DNA of 34,224 bases from the NCBI GenBank assembly GCA_016195145.1, contig JACQAF010000115.1:1-34224 (forward strand), read 5' to 3'. Each line of letters begins with the position of its first letter. Within the stretch, counting starts at the first letter, position 1. The DNA comes from Rhodospirillales bacterium (lineage in GTDB: Bacteria; Pseudomonadota; Alphaproteobacteria; CACIAM-22H2). A program made the position numbers and the translations under genes. The notes under the pieces are model-generated. The model saw nothing but the letters and a program-made list of their open reading frames with translations. It searched no databases and was not told the origin of the DNA. Positions 22,239 to 30,844 of this stretch are shown one piece after another.

Positions 22239-23262
22239 CGGATTTTTTTGCGGACCGCGCCGGCGCCGGTATTTCGATCTCGGGCTGCTCCTCGGGGCCG
22301 GTGGCCGATACCGCGGCCGCGCCCTCGTTCGCCGCCGCCGGGGCGACGGGCGAGGGCGGCGTTTTAAGCTCCGCCCGCGCGATCGCCGCCTCGCGTTGGG
22401 CGATATAGGCGGTTGCGGCGACGATCACCGCGGCGCCGACCCAGGTCCAGATATCGGGCGCTTCGCCGAAGGCGAACCACGCGATGACGGCGACGAAGGG
22501 CAGGCGGGCGAAATCGAACGGCATGATGACCGAAGTGTCGGTGGCGGCGAAGGCGCGGGTCATCGCCTGGTGACCGAGAGTGGCGAACAGGCCGAGAAGG
22601 ATAATCCACGGCAGCGAATGCAATGGCGGCATCACCCAGACGAATAGCGCCGGCACGAGCGACAGCGGCACGATGTAGAGCGTCATGTAGGTGACGATGG
22701 CGCTGGCCGGTTCGGTGCGGGTCAGTTGCTTGACCATGACGGCGTTGATTCCGGCCGTGGCGGTCGAACCGAGGACGAGAATCTGGGCGATCCCCACCGT
22801 ATCGAATCCGGGCCGCAGCACGATCATCGCGCCGAGGAAACCGACGACGGTCGCGGTCCAACGGCGGAGGCGGACCGTTTCGTGCAGCAACACCGCCGCC
22901 GCCAGCGTGGCGAAGAGCGGCGCGGTAAAAGACAACGCCGTCGCCTCGGCCAGCGGCATCATGGTCAGTGCTGTGAACCACATCACCATCGAAGCGAATC
23001 CGATCGCCGAGCGGCCAAGATAGAGCCGGTGGTGGTTCGTGCGCAGGGCCGACGGGCCATGGCGGATCAGCCAGGGCAGCATGAAGGCGAGGCCGGCAAA
23101 ATTGCGGAAGAAGACGATTTCGAGCGCCGGCAGGTCGGTGGCCAGCTGGCGGATCAGGGCGTTCATCGCGGCAAAACACGCGGCGGCGGCGGTCATCCAC
23201 AGGCCGCCGCGCACGGGCGCGGGAATGCTGGCGAAAAAGGCGCGAGGCGAATGCGGAGGCAT
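22225..23262 (-). CDS. DMT family transporter (EamA), first gene of a tandem trio
   Basis: This 345-residue protein is the first and longest of three tandem EamA-repeat transporters. The helices run from GGLWMTAAAACFAAMNALIRQL to WTWVGAAVIVAATAYIAQRE. The conserved loop reads MMPLAEATALSFTAPLFATLAAAVLL. A hydrophilic tail of about 45 residues, rich in Pro, Ala and Glu, follows the last helix and is absent from the second gene. The open frame extends up to 23430, but the part before MPPHSPRAFFASIPAPV has no family similarity, so the ATG at 23262 is used. It is divergent from the acetoacetyl-CoA synthetase gene, and the 191-base gap between them should hold both promoters. Confidence 0.88.
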   Translation of the reverse strand: MPPHSPRAFFASIPAPVRGGLWMTAAAACFAAMNALIRQLATDLPALEIVFFRNFAGLAFMLPWLIRHGPSALRTNHHRLYLGRSAIGFASMVMWFTALTMMPLAEATALSFTAPLFATLAAAVLLHETVRLRRWTATVVGFLGAMIVLRPGFDTVGIAQILVLGSTATAGINAVMVKQLTRTEPASAIVTYMTLYIVPLSLVPALFVWVMPPLHSLPWIILLGLFATLGHQAMTRAFAATDTSVIMPFDFARLPFVAVIAWFAFGEAPDIWTWVGAAVIVAATAYIAQREAAIARAELKTPPSPVAPAAANEGAAAVSATGPEEQPEIEIPAPARSAKKSVGDD

Positions 23263-23453
23263 AGCTTGGCAGGCGAAGTTTCCGACTTTACGCCGATTGT
23301 CCGGTCCAGGCCAGCCTCGTGCGCGCAACCCTGCTCTGCGGCTCCTGCCGGGCGATTGCCGCGCATCGGCCCTTTCTTCCCGCGCAGGTTTCGGCTTAAA
23401 TCCGCCATCCCGGGCGTTCCCCCGGGGCAAAAACGCTGAGGAAGGACCCCCGG

Positions 23454-25430
23454 ATGCCCGTACCCGCCGGTCGAAGCGCCAGTGCCGCGCCCCTCTGGCA
23501 GCCGTCGAAGGAACGCGCGGCGGACGCGAATCTCGCCGCCTTCATCAAACAGGTCGCAAAAGATCACGCGATCGAGATCAAGGATTATGCCGATCTCTGG
23601 CGCTGGTCGGTCGACCGGCCGGCGGCGTTCTGGCGCGCGGTGTGGTCGTTCTGCGGCGTGATCGCCGAGACCCAGGGCCGCTACGCCGTCGAACATGGCG
23701 ACCAGATGCCGGGCGCGCGCTTCTTTCCCGACGCCAAGCTCAATTTCGCCGAAAATCTGCTGCGCCGGAAGGATGATGGCGCGGCGCTCGTTTTTTGGGG
23801 CGAGGACAAGGCGCGCCGCACCGTAAGCTGGGCCGAACTTCAGACTGCGGTGTCGCGCCTTCAGCAGGCGCTGAAGGGGGCCGGAGTCGTCGCCGGCGAT
23901 CGGGTGGTCGGCTATCTACCGAACATGCCCGAAGCGGTCATTGCCATGCTGGCCGCGACCAGCATCGGCGCGGTGTGGTCGTCGTGCTCGCCCGATTTCG
24001 GCGCGCAGGGCGTGGTCGACCGTTTCGGCCAGATCGAGCCCAAGGTGATGTTCGCGGTCGACGCCTATCACTACAACGGCAAAAGCCATGATTGCCTGGC
24101 CAAGCTGCGCGAACTGGCCGGGCGGCTGCCGACGCTCGTCCGGATCGTCGTCGTTCCCTATGTCGCGGCGCGGCCGGCGCTCGACGGCATCGCCGCCGCC
24201 ATGTCATTCGACGACTTCATCAAGCCCTACAAGGCCGGGACGATCGCCTATGCGCGCCTGCCGTTCAATCATCCGCTTTATATCCTCTATTCGTCGGGGA
24301 CCACCGGCGCGCCGAAATGCATCGTCCACGGCGTCGGCGGCACGCTGCTCCAACATCTCAAGGAGCATCAGCTGCATTGCGACATCAAGCCCGGCGACCG
24401 GGCGTTCTATTTCACCACCTGCTCGTGGATGATGTGGAACTGGCTGGTTTCGGCCCTCGCCTCGGAGGCGACGCTGCTGCTCTATGACGGTTCGCCGTTC
24501 TATCCCGACGGCAACGTCGTGTTCGATTTCGCCGACGCCACCGGCATGACGTTCCTGGGCACGTCGGCCAAGTTCATCGAAGCCTGCGCCAAGGCTGGCA
24601 TCGAGCCGCAAAAGACCCACAAGCTGGCGAAGGTGCGCACCATCGCCTCGACCGGCTCGCCCCTGGTCGCCGAAAGCTTCGATTACGTTTATGACAAGGT
24701 GAAGAAGGACGTTCATCTCGCCTCGGTCTCGGGCGGCACCGACATCGCCGCATGTTTCGTCATCGGCAATCCGCTCGGCCCGGTCTGGCGCGGCGAGATC
24801 CAGGCCCGCGCCCTCGGCATGGCGGTCGAGGTGTTCGATGAAAACGGCAAACCCGCCCGCGCGGCCAAGGGCGAGCTTGTGTGCACCAAGCCCTTTCCGT
24901 CGATGCCGATCGGTTTCTGGAACGACGACGGGACAAAGTACCGCGCCGCCTATTTCGAGAAATATCCCGGCGTGTGGACGCATGGCGACTGGACCGAGCT
25001 GACCGTCCATGACGGTGCGATCATCTACGGGCGCTCGGACGCGGTGCTCAATCCCGGCGGCGTGCGCATCGGCACCGCCGAAATCTACCGCCAGGTGGAG
25101 CAGGTGGACGAGGTGCTCGAATCGATCGTCATCGGCCAGGATTGGGACAATGACGTGCGCGTCGTCCTGTTCGCGCGCCTGCGCGAGGGCGTGACGCTCG
25201 ACGCCGCGCTGGGAAAAAAGATCAGGGACCAGATTCGCAAGAACGCGACGCCGCGCCATGTACCGGCCAAGATCATCCAGGTCGCCGACATCCCGCGGAC
25301 CAAGAGCGGCAAGATCGTCGAGCTGGCGGTGCGCGATATCGTCCACGGCCGGCCGATCAAGAACCGCGAGGCGCTCGCCAATCCCGAGGCGCTGGAGCTG
25401 TACAAGAACCGGCCGGAACTGAAAAGCTGA
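23454..25430 (+). CDS. Acetoacetate-CoA ligase (acetoacetyl-CoA synthetase)
   Basis: This 658-residue ANL-superfamily ligase converts acetoacetate, ATP and CoA to acetoacetyl-CoA in the cytosol, allowing ketone-body or polyhydroxybutyrate-derived carbon to be reused. The N-terminal LWQPSKERAADANLAAFIK and DLWRWSVDRPAAFWRAVWSF are specific to this branch. The ATP loop LYSSGTTGAPKCIVHGVGG is near residue 280, followed by YFTTCSWMMWNWLVSALASE, SGGTDIAACFV, THGDWTEL with IIYGRSDAVLNPGGVRIGTAE, and PRTKSGKIVELAVRDIV with the C-terminal Lys. Length is as expected. GGAAGGA precedes the ATG. It converges on the MFS gene with a 6-base gap, so the gene stands alone on its strand. Confidence 0.95.
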   Translation: MPVPAGRSASAAPLWQPSKERAADANLAAFIKQVAKDHAIEIKDYADLWRWSVDRPAAFWRAVWSFCGVIAETQGRYAVEHGDQMPGARFFPDAKLNFAENLLRRKDDGAALVFWGEDKARRTVSWAELQTAVSRLQQALKGAGVVAGDRVVGYLPNMPEAVIAMLAATSIGAVWSSCSPDFGAQGVVDRFGQIEPKVMFAVDAYHYNGKSHDCLAKLRELAGRLPTLVRIVVVPYVAARPALDGIAAAMSFDDFIKPYKAGTIAYARLPFNHPLYILYSSGTTGAPKCIVHGVGGTLLQHLKEHQLHCDIKPGDRAFYFTTCSWMMWNWLVSALASEATLLLYDGSPFYPDGNVVFDFADATGMTFLGTSAKFIEACAKAGIEPQKTHKLAKVRTIASTGSPLVAESFDYVYDKVKKDVHLASVSGGTDIAACFVIGNPLGPVWRGEIQARALGMAVEVFDENGKPARAAKGELVCTKPFPSMPIGFWNDDGTKYRAAYFEKYPGVWTHGDWTELTVHDGAIIYGRSDAVLNPGGVRIGTAEIYRQVEQVDEVLESIVIGQDWDNDVRVVLFARLREGVTLDAALGKKIRDQIRKNATPRHVPAKIIQVADIPRTKSGKIVELAVRDIVHGRPIKNREALANPEALELYKNRPELKS

Positions 25431-25436
25431 CGTCGC

Positions 25437-26654
25437 CTACGCCGCCTGCGGCTGAAGCGTCGTGGGCGCCCGGTTCTCGCGGATGGTGAAGGCGATCAGA
25501 CCGGCGGTGATGGCGAGCCCGATCGAGGCGATCCACACGAAATCGTAGCGCGCGAAAAGATCGAACAGATAGCCGCCGAGGAACGCGCCGAGCGCCGCCC
25601 CCAGCGCGTGTCCGGCGGCGAGCAGGCCCATGGCGAGACCCATGATGCGCAAACCGAGATGCGAGGCGACCAAGCTCGCCGTCGGCGGCACGGTCGAATA
25701 GTCGAACAGGCCGAAGGCGACGGCGAAGATAAAAAGCAGCGGCAGGTCGCCGGCGATGTACATCAGGATGATGAAGCACAGGCCGCGCGCGATGTAGATC
25801 GAACCGAGCAAGAGCGGCCGGCTCATGCGGTCGGTCAGGTACCCGGCCCCGATCATTCCGATCATGTTGAAGGCCGACAACGCGCCATAAGCATAGGCGC
25901 TTTGCAGCGGCGGGAAGCCGCAGGCGATGGCGTAGGGGATGAGATGAACCTCGATCACGCCGGCGGTGGTGAAGCCGCAGATGACGAAGCTCCAGAGGAG
26001 TGCGTGGAAGACCCGACTGCGGAGAAGATAGGCGAGCCGCGTGGCCAGCGCGTCATTCGCCTCGCCGGCATTCGGGCGGGGGCTCTGATGACGCCGGATG
26101 AAGAGCCACATTACCGGCGCCAGCGCCAGCGCGCCGATACCGAGGGCGAGAAAACTCGGCCGCCAGCCGGTGGTGACGAGCAGCACCGCAAGCGCCGGCA
26201 CGACCAGTAATTGTCCGGCGGTCGAGCCGGCGGTGGCGGCGCCGGTGGCGAGGCCGCGATTGGCGTCGAAATGCAGCGCCACGGTGGTCGAGACGATGTG
26301 GTTGGCGACGATGCCGAACCCGATTGCGGCGGCGACGCCGAAGAAAACCAGAAATTGCCACGCCTGTTGCATCGTCGCGGTCAGGATAAGACCGGCGCCG
26401 ACGGCAAGCATACCGAGCGTCAGAACGATGCGCGGCCCGAAACGATCGATCGAATTGCCGGCGACCGGCGCCACGATGGCGATGACGATCAGGGTGAGCG
26501 AGGCGCCGGTCGAAACGAAGCTGCGCGACCAGCCTAGTTCCGCCTCCCATACCGGCATGACCAGTCCCAGGGTCGAGCGCGCCGACATGGCGAGGCTGAG
26601 GGCCACGAAGCACAGGGCGACGATCAGCCACCCGTAGAGGTTCGATTTGAACAT
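25437..26654 (-). CDS. MFS transporter
   Basis: This 405-residue secondary transporter has twelve hydrophobic segments, from LYGWLIVALCFVALSLAMSA to IASIGLAITAGLIAFTI. The first half contains the loop NSIDRFGPRIVLTLGM, the counterpart of the MFS signature between helices 2 and 3. The second half has GYLTDRMSRPLLLGSIYI. Sequence style matches the monocarboxylate or oxalate/formate branch, so a small organic anion is a reasonable guess, but no substrate is visible. The open frame extends up to 26999; the ATG at 26654 (MFKSNLYGW) is chosen because family similarity begins there. It is divergent from the DinB-fold gene. Confidence 0.88.
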   Translation of the reverse strand: MFKSNLYGWLIVALCFVALSLAMSARSTLGLVMPVWEAELGWSRSFVSTGASLTLIVIAIVAPVAGNSIDRFGPRIVLTLGMLAVGAGLILTATMQQAWQFLVFFGVAAAIGFGIVANHIVSTTVALHFDANRGLATGAATAGSTAGQLLVVPALAVLLVTTGWRPSFLALGIGALALAPVMWLFIRRHQSPRPNAGEANDALATRLAYLLRSRVFHALLWSFVICGFTTAGVIEVHLIPYAIACGFPPLQSAYAYGALSAFNMIGMIGAGYLTDRMSRPLLLGSIYIARGLCFIILMYIAGDLPLLFIFAVAFGLFDYSTVPPTASLVASHLGLRIMGLAMGLLAAGHALGAALGAFLGGYLFDLFARYDFVWIASIGLAITAGLIAFTIRENRAPTTLQPQAA

Positions 26655-26801
26655 TGGCGCGCCGATTCGGGAGGGCAAGATAACGAAAGGTAACTGCCAG
26701 TGGGGTCTTATGCCAGCGCCGAATTGTCGCCTGACAAATCGTCCGCCGGTTGACGGGCACGGCCGGCGCGGCGCAAGCTTGGTCCGGTCACGGGGGAGAC
26801 G

Positions 26802-27314
26802 ATGTCGATGAAGTCCGGCTATTTTCGTACGTTCGCGCGTTACAACCAATGGGCCAACCGGCGGCTTTATGCGGCCTGCGCCGATCTGCCCGAGGCCGAA
26901 TACATGAAGCCGCGGCCGGCGTTCTTCGGCTCGCTGCATGGCACGCTCAACCACATCCTGGTCGGCGACCGCCTGTGGATGGGGCGCGTCACCGGCCATG
27001 ACCCGGGGATCAAATCGCTCGATCAGATGCTCTATGGCGATTTTGCCGGCCTGCGCGTGGCGCGCGAGGCGGAAGACGCCCAGATCGTCAACATCGTCGA
27101 TGCGATGGACGAGCCGACGTTGAATTCAACCCTGCGCTACAAGACGCTGATCAATCCCGAGACGGTCGCCACGCCGATGCGCCTCGTCCTCGGCCATTTC
27201 TTCAATCATCAGACCCATCATCGCGGCCAGGCGCATGGCCTGCTTTCGCAGACCGCCGTGACGTCGCCGCCGCTCGACCTGATGGTTTATCTGCGCGAAA
27301 CGCCGCCGGCATAG
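26802..27314 (+). CDS. DinB-fold protein
   Basis: This 170-residue protein has the four-helix DinB/YfiT fold. Many members are metal-dependent thiol transferases or hydrolases. The three metal-binding histidines fit LNHILVGDRLWMGR near residue 50 and FFNHQTHHRGQAHG near 138-150, and the N-terminal FARYNQWANRRLYAAC is characteristic. Length is normal. The reaction is unknown; the family name reflects a DNA-damage-inducible founding member, not a proven repair role. Its last 113 bases overlap the 3' end of the LysR-type gene on the other strand. Confidence 0.9.
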   Translation: MSMKSGYFRTFARYNQWANRRLYAACADLPEAEYMKPRPAFFGSLHGTLNHILVGDRLWMGRVTGHDPGIKSLDQMLYGDFAGLRVAREAEDAQIVNIVDAMDEPTLNSTLRYKTLINPETVATPMRLVLGHFFNHQTHHRGQAHGLLSQTAVTSPPLDLMVYLRETPPA

Positions 27315-28206
27315 GCGGCGCATCCGCATCGGCCGCGATTTCGGCCAGCGTCCAGTCGCGAAACGCCTTGATCTTCGGTCGCTCGGCGCTGGCCTCGGGA
27401 TAGACGAGCCAGTACGCCTTGTCGTTCGGTACGACCAGCGGAAATGGCTGGAATAGCCGCCCCGCGGCAATCTCACCGGCAAACAGGGCCGGAGCGCCGA
27501 TGGCAACGCCGAGTCCGTCCATCGCCGCTTGCACCGAGACGCGCGTTGAATCGAAGGTCGCGCGCCCCGAGCGGCCGAGATTTTTCAACCCCGCCGCGGC
27601 GAGCCAGATCGTCCAGTCGGTCGGATCGTCGTACTGATCGATCAGCGGCACGTTGCGCAAATCCTCGGGCGTGCGCAGCCGGTCGCGATAGGCAGGGCCG
27701 CATAGGGGCGTCAGCATGTCTTCGATCAGCTTGTCGGCGCGCAAGCCTGGCCAGTGTCCGCGGCCATAGCGGATCGCCGCGTCGACATCCTCGCGCGCGA
27801 AATCGACCAGCCGCGGCGCGGTCATCAGACGCACCTCGATATCCGGGTATTGCGCCTGGAAGCGCGGCAGGCGCGGCACCAGCCAGGCGAGCGCGAAGGT
27901 GGTGATCGTGGTCACGGTCAGCAAGCCTTGCGTATCGCGCGCCGTAAGCTGCCGGACGGCCTGACCCATCCGTTCGAACGCCTCGCGCAGACCGGGCAGC
28001 AACGCCTGCCCCTCCTCGGTCAGGCGCAGCTCCCGGGTCAGGCGACGGAACAGCTTCGCCCCGAGATAGTCTTCAAGCTGCTTCACCTGGTGGCTGATTG
28101 CCGCCGGGGTGACATGCAGCTCCCCAGCCGCGCGGGTGAAGCTCAGATAGCGGCCGGCGGCCTCGAAGGCGCGCAACGCGTTCAGCGGGGGGAGGCGGTC
28201 TGGCAT
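27202..28206 (-). CDS. LysR family regulator, GcvA-like, with C-terminal extension
   Basis: This 334-residue LysR-type regulator resembles GcvA and related regulators. The winged helix occupies residues 1-60 (RLPPLNALRAFEAAGRYLSF, ELHVTPAAISHQVKQLEDYL). The effector domain follows from about residue 90, with GLLTVTTITTFALAWLVPRL and DAAIRYGRGHWPGL. The ATG at 28206 is used; an upstream TTG at 28218 is less likely. The normal end of such proteins is near FRDWTLAEIAA. Here about 40 further Ala/Arg/Asp-rich residues are encoded opposite the 3' end of the DinB-fold gene. It is divergent from the DUF1127 gene, with an inverted repeat just before its own start. The effector and regulon are unknown; GcvA itself controls glycine cleavage, but no gcv gene is present here. 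Confidence 0.9.
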   Translation of the reverse strand: MPDRLPPLNALRAFEAAGRYLSFTRAAGELHVTPAAISHQVKQLEDYLGAKLFRRLTRELRLTEEGQALLPGLREAFERMGQAVRQLTARDTQGLLTVTTITTFALAWLVPRLPRFQAQYPDIEVRLMTAPRLVDFAREDVDAAIRYGRGHWPGLRADKLIEDMLTPLCGPAYRDRLRTPEDLRNVPLIDQYDDPTDWTIWLAAAGLKNLGRSGRATFDSTRVSVQAAMDGLGVAIGAPALFAGEIAAGRLFQPFPLVVPNDKAYWLVYPEASAERPKIKAFRDWTLAEIAADADAPPMPAAFRADKPSGRAAATSRRSAKAGHAPGRDDGSDD

Positions 28207-28223
28207 CGACTCATACAATAGAA

Positions 28224-28243
28224 TTTCTAATGCATATTACAAA
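28224..28243. promoter_or_regulatory. Inverted repeat, candidate LysR-type binding site
   Basis: The half-site TTTCTAAT (28224-28231), four bases, then ATTACAAA (28236-28243) form an inverted repeat matching at 7 of 8 positions, and include a T-N11-A pattern. It lies about 18 bases before the start of the LysR gene and in the gap shared with the DUF1127 gene, a normal position for an autoregulatory LysR box. Binding is inference. Confidence 0.55.
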
Positions 28244-28331
28244 GAAACATCGTTTGTCACCACGGCCAAAAACACCGAAATATTAGCTCCACAAGCAGAT
28301 AGAACCGGCCAGATGGCCGTTCATGATGGAT

Positions 28332-28580
28332 AAGGAGCATTTGGTTATGAGTAGCAATGCAGGACAGGCATGCATGGGCCGCTGCGGGGCCACGCCGGCA
28401 GCGGCGGCGCGTTGGCCGGTTTCCCCGGGCGCGGAGATCCTACGGCTGATCGAGGGGTATCTCACATGGCGCGACATGCGCCGCAGCCGTCGGATGCTGG
28501 GCGAACTCGACGAGCGGCTGCTGTCGGATATCGGCATCGATCGGGCGACGGCGGCAGAAGAAGCGCGGAAATTCTTCTGA
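28332..28580 (+). CDS. DUF1127 family small protein (RBS included; coding from 28347)
   Basis: This 77-residue protein ends with a DUF1127 (YjiS-like) domain: LRLIEGYLTWRDMRRSRRMLGELDERLLSDIGIDRATAAEEARKFF in abbreviated form, with key residues R, W, L, L, D, I and G in the usual order. An ATG pair at 28323 would add eight residues, but AAGGAG at 28332-28337 is correctly spaced for the ATG at 28347, which fixes the start there. Members of this family are short, basic, and in alphaproteobacteria have been linked to RNA binding and to phosphate and carbon metabolism. The first 30 residues are not conserved and contain two Cys. It is divergent from the GcvA-like regulator, so it is probably a target of it. 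Confidence 0.83.
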   Translation, partial: KEHLVMSSNAGQACMGRCGATPAAAARWPVSPGAEILRLIEGYLTWRDMRRSRRMLGELDERLLSDIGIDRATAAEEARKFF

Positions 28581-28595
28581 TGCCCTCGATGCCGA

Positions 28596-29843
28596 TCAAC
28601 CGGCCGGAGGCCGACGCAGGAACAGCTTGCCGATGCCGTTAAGGGCGGCATGGAGAAGGCGGAACTGGCGCATGAAATCGTCTTCCGCCAGCGTGCCCAA
28701 GCGTTCGACGAGAACCGCGCGAATATCGGCGAGCGACCGCCGGCCGTCGATCAGCCCGGCGATGGCCGGGGCGAGCGGCGGCAGCGGGAAGCGCAACGTC
28801 AGACCCTCGATGCTGGCGCCGAGCGTGCCGCCGGGCTTCAGGGATTTTGCCAGCGCCTCGGCGCTGGTGTCGCACAGGATCGGGATCGCATCGGGATTGC
28901 CGGGCTGCGGCGGCGCCGTCGGGTTCGTCGCTCGCACGAGATAGGCGACGTGCGTCTTCATGTTGCCGGCGAGATCCTCGGCAAAGGCGGCGCGGGTTAC
29001 CGGGTCGGCGCCGTCGAGGCGGCGGAGCAGTATGGGATCGCTGAGATAGCTCGCCGGCTCGTAACGCGCCGGCGGTGTGAAGGCGACGATGCGCAATTCC
29101 GCCCGCGTCGCCAGCATGGCGATTTCCGGCGCCGTATAGGCGCGATCGCGCGCATGCAGCAGCAGATCGTAGAGGCCGGGGTCGCCGGCAGTGATGTGAT
29201 CGGCGACGAAGGGATTGCGTTTGAGCCAGTTGGTCGCCGGCAGGGCGGCGACCAGCTTGCGCGCCAGCGCCGTCTGCGCGGCGATGTCGTCGGCCGCTGC
29301 GCCGAGCGTGCGCAGCATCGCCTGCGCGGGATAGACGCCGGTCCGCCCCAAGGTGCCGTAGAGCATTAGTCCAATGCCGCCGCGTTCATTGAGCGCCTCG
29401 GCCAGGCATTCGAGGCCGGCTTCGGGCGCGTCGAGATGATGAAGAACGCCGCAGCAATCGATGTAATCGAAGACGCCGAGGCCGAGCGACGGCAGATCGA
29501 TGATCGAACCTGTAGCGAACTCGATATTGACGAGCCTGCGCGCCGCCGCTCGCGCCTCGGCGATGCGCCGCGCGGCCGCCGACCGGTCGAGATAGACGAT
29601 GCGGGCCTGCGTGGCGCCGGCATCGGCCAGTTGCTGGCCGAGCATGATCGCTGCGTCGCCGGTGCCGCCGCCGGCGATGAGGGCGCGAAACGGCTGCGCG
29701 GGATCGAAGCGGCCGGCAAAGACGAAATGGACGAGCTCGGCGAGCTGGCTCGGCGAGCCGGTGATCAGGCGTTTCGCTTCGTCGCGCGGATCGCGCGGCG
29801 GATAGGGCAGCGCCTCATACTGGTCGCGGACCGGGTCGCGCAT
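28596..29843 (-). CDS. Class I SAM-dependent methyltransferase with C-terminal PqqD-like segment
   Basis: This 415-residue protein has a class I methyltransferase core. Motif I is ALIAGGGTGDAAIMLG near residue 54, the motif II acid is in IVYLDRS near 85, and DYIDCCGVLHHLDAPEAGL near 128 is motif IV. It begins with VRDQYEALPYPPRDP, which is typical of a family whose N-terminal YExxPYP forms a cap over the substrate. The last 70 residues (LAPAIAGLIDGRRSLADIRAVL and beyond) resemble a PqqD/winged-helix-like substrate-binding segment, an inference from hydrophobic pattern only. It is the third gene of an operon with the quinone oxidoreductase and asparaginase (10-base gap). The substrate is unknown. 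Confidence 0.82.
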   Translation of the reverse strand: MRDPVRDQYEALPYPPRDPRDEAKRLITGSPSQLAELVHFVFAGRFDPAQPFRALIAGGGTGDAAIMLGQQLADAGATQARIVYLDRSAAARRIAEARAAARRLVNIEFATGSIIDLPSLGLGVFDYIDCCGVLHHLDAPEAGLECLAEALNERGGIGLMLYGTLGRTGVYPAQAMLRTLGAAADDIAAQTALARKLVAALPATNWLKRNPFVADHITAGDPGLYDLLLHARDRAYTAPEIAMLATRAELRIVAFTPPARYEPASYLSDPILLRRLDGADPVTRAAFAEDLAGNMKTHVAYLVRATNPTAPPQPGNPDAIPILCDTSAEALAKSLKPGGTLGASIEGLTLRFPLPPLAPAIAGLIDGRRSLADIRAVLVERLGTLAEDDFMRQFRLLHAALNGIGKLFLRRPPAG

Positions 29844-29853
29844 CCCGCCGGCC

Positions 29854-30837
29854 TTAGGGTGCGCCCGTGGTCAGCACGATTTTCCCGGTCGCCTTGCGGG
29901 CGAGCATCAGCTCCATCGCCTCGCCGACCCGTTCCAGCGGCAGGCGGTGCGACACGTGGGGCTTGAGCCGCCCCTCGCTCCACCAGGCGAGCAACGTCGC
30001 GAAGGACTCGCGCATCAGGGCCGGGTTCCTGTCGCGATAGGCGCCCCAGAACAGGCCGGTGACCGCGACGTTCTTGATCAGCAGCATGTTGGCCGGGATT
30101 TGTGGAATGCGCCCGGCCGCGAAGCCGACAATGACGATGCGCCCTTCCCAGTTGACCGCGCGCAGGATCGCATCGAAGGCGTCGCCGCCTACTGGGTCGA
30201 GCACGACATCGACCCCTTTGCCGCCGGTCAGGTCCTTGGCGCGCTGGCGCAGGTCTTCGGCGGCGTAATCGATTGTCTCGTCGGCACCGTGGGCGCGGGC
30301 CAGGGCGAGCTTGTCCGCGCCGCGCGCGGCGGCGATGACCCGGGCGCCCATCGCCTTGCCGACCTCGACCGCGGCGAGCCCAACCCCGCCCGCCGCGCCG
30401 AGCACCAGAAGGGTTTCGCCGGGCTTCAGCGCCGCCCGCCACAACAGCCCGCCATGCGCCGTGCCGTAGGCGACCGGAAAGGCGGCGGCGGTGACGAAAT
30501 CCATCGTATCGGGGATCGGGAACAGATCGCCCGCGTTGGCGACGACCTCTTCGGCGAAACCGCCATAGCCGAGAAATGCCATCACCCGCTGGCCGACCCG
30601 CACGTCCTTCACATCGGGGGCGATTTCACGCACCACGCCAGCGGCTTCGTGGCCGGGCGAGAACGGGAAGGGCGGTTTGAACTGGTACTGGCCCTTGACC
30701 ATCAGCGTATCGGCGAAATTGAGCCCCGCCGCCATGACAGCGACACGGACCATGCCGGGTTTCAGCGCCGGCGACGGCAAATCGCCGACGGTCAGCTTGG
30801 CGGGTTCGCCGAATTCGCGGCAGATGACGGCGCGCAT
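29854..30837 (-). CDS. NADPH:quinone oxidoreductase family protein
   Basis: This 327-residue medium-chain reductase belongs to the quinone oxidoreductase/zeta-crystallin branch, which reduces quinones or enones with NADPH and has no zinc. AGLNFADTLMVKGQY near residue 40 and SPGHEAAGVV near 59 form the substrate domain. The nucleotide loop LVLGAAGGVGLAAVEVGKAMG is near 143 and GGKGVDVVLDPVGGD near 205. The cysteine ligands of alcohol dehydrogenases are absent. The open frame extends to 30894, but the ATG at 30837 (MRAVICREFG) gives the standard start. It sits 7 bases after the asparaginase gene and 10 before the methyltransferase on the same strand. Confidence 0.93.
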   Translation of the reverse strand: MRAVICREFGEPAKLTVGDLPSPALKPGMVRVAVMAAGLNFADTLMVKGQYQFKPPFPFSPGHEAAGVVREIAPDVKDVRVGQRVMAFLGYGGFAEEVVANAGDLFPIPDTMDFVTAAAFPVAYGTAHGGLLWRAALKPGETLLVLGAAGGVGLAAVEVGKAMGARVIAAARGADKLALARAHGADETIDYAAEDLRQRAKDLTGGKGVDVVLDPVGGDAFDAILRAVNWEGRIVIVGFAAGRIPQIPANMLLIKNVAVTGLFWGAYRDRNPALMRESFATLLAWWSEGRLKPHVSHRLPLERVGEAMELMLARKATGKIVLTTGAP

Positions 30838-30844
30838 GCAGCAC

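Noticed and set aside
24204..25346. 380-codon minus-strand frame
   Set aside because: It is opposite the acetoacetyl-CoA synthetase, whose motifs are complete; composition is that of an antisense shadow.
26724..26737. Short inverted repeat TTGTC-4-GACAA between the MFS and DinB-fold genes
   Set aside because: Five-base arms are expected by chance at this scale and no regulator gene is adjacent to this gap.
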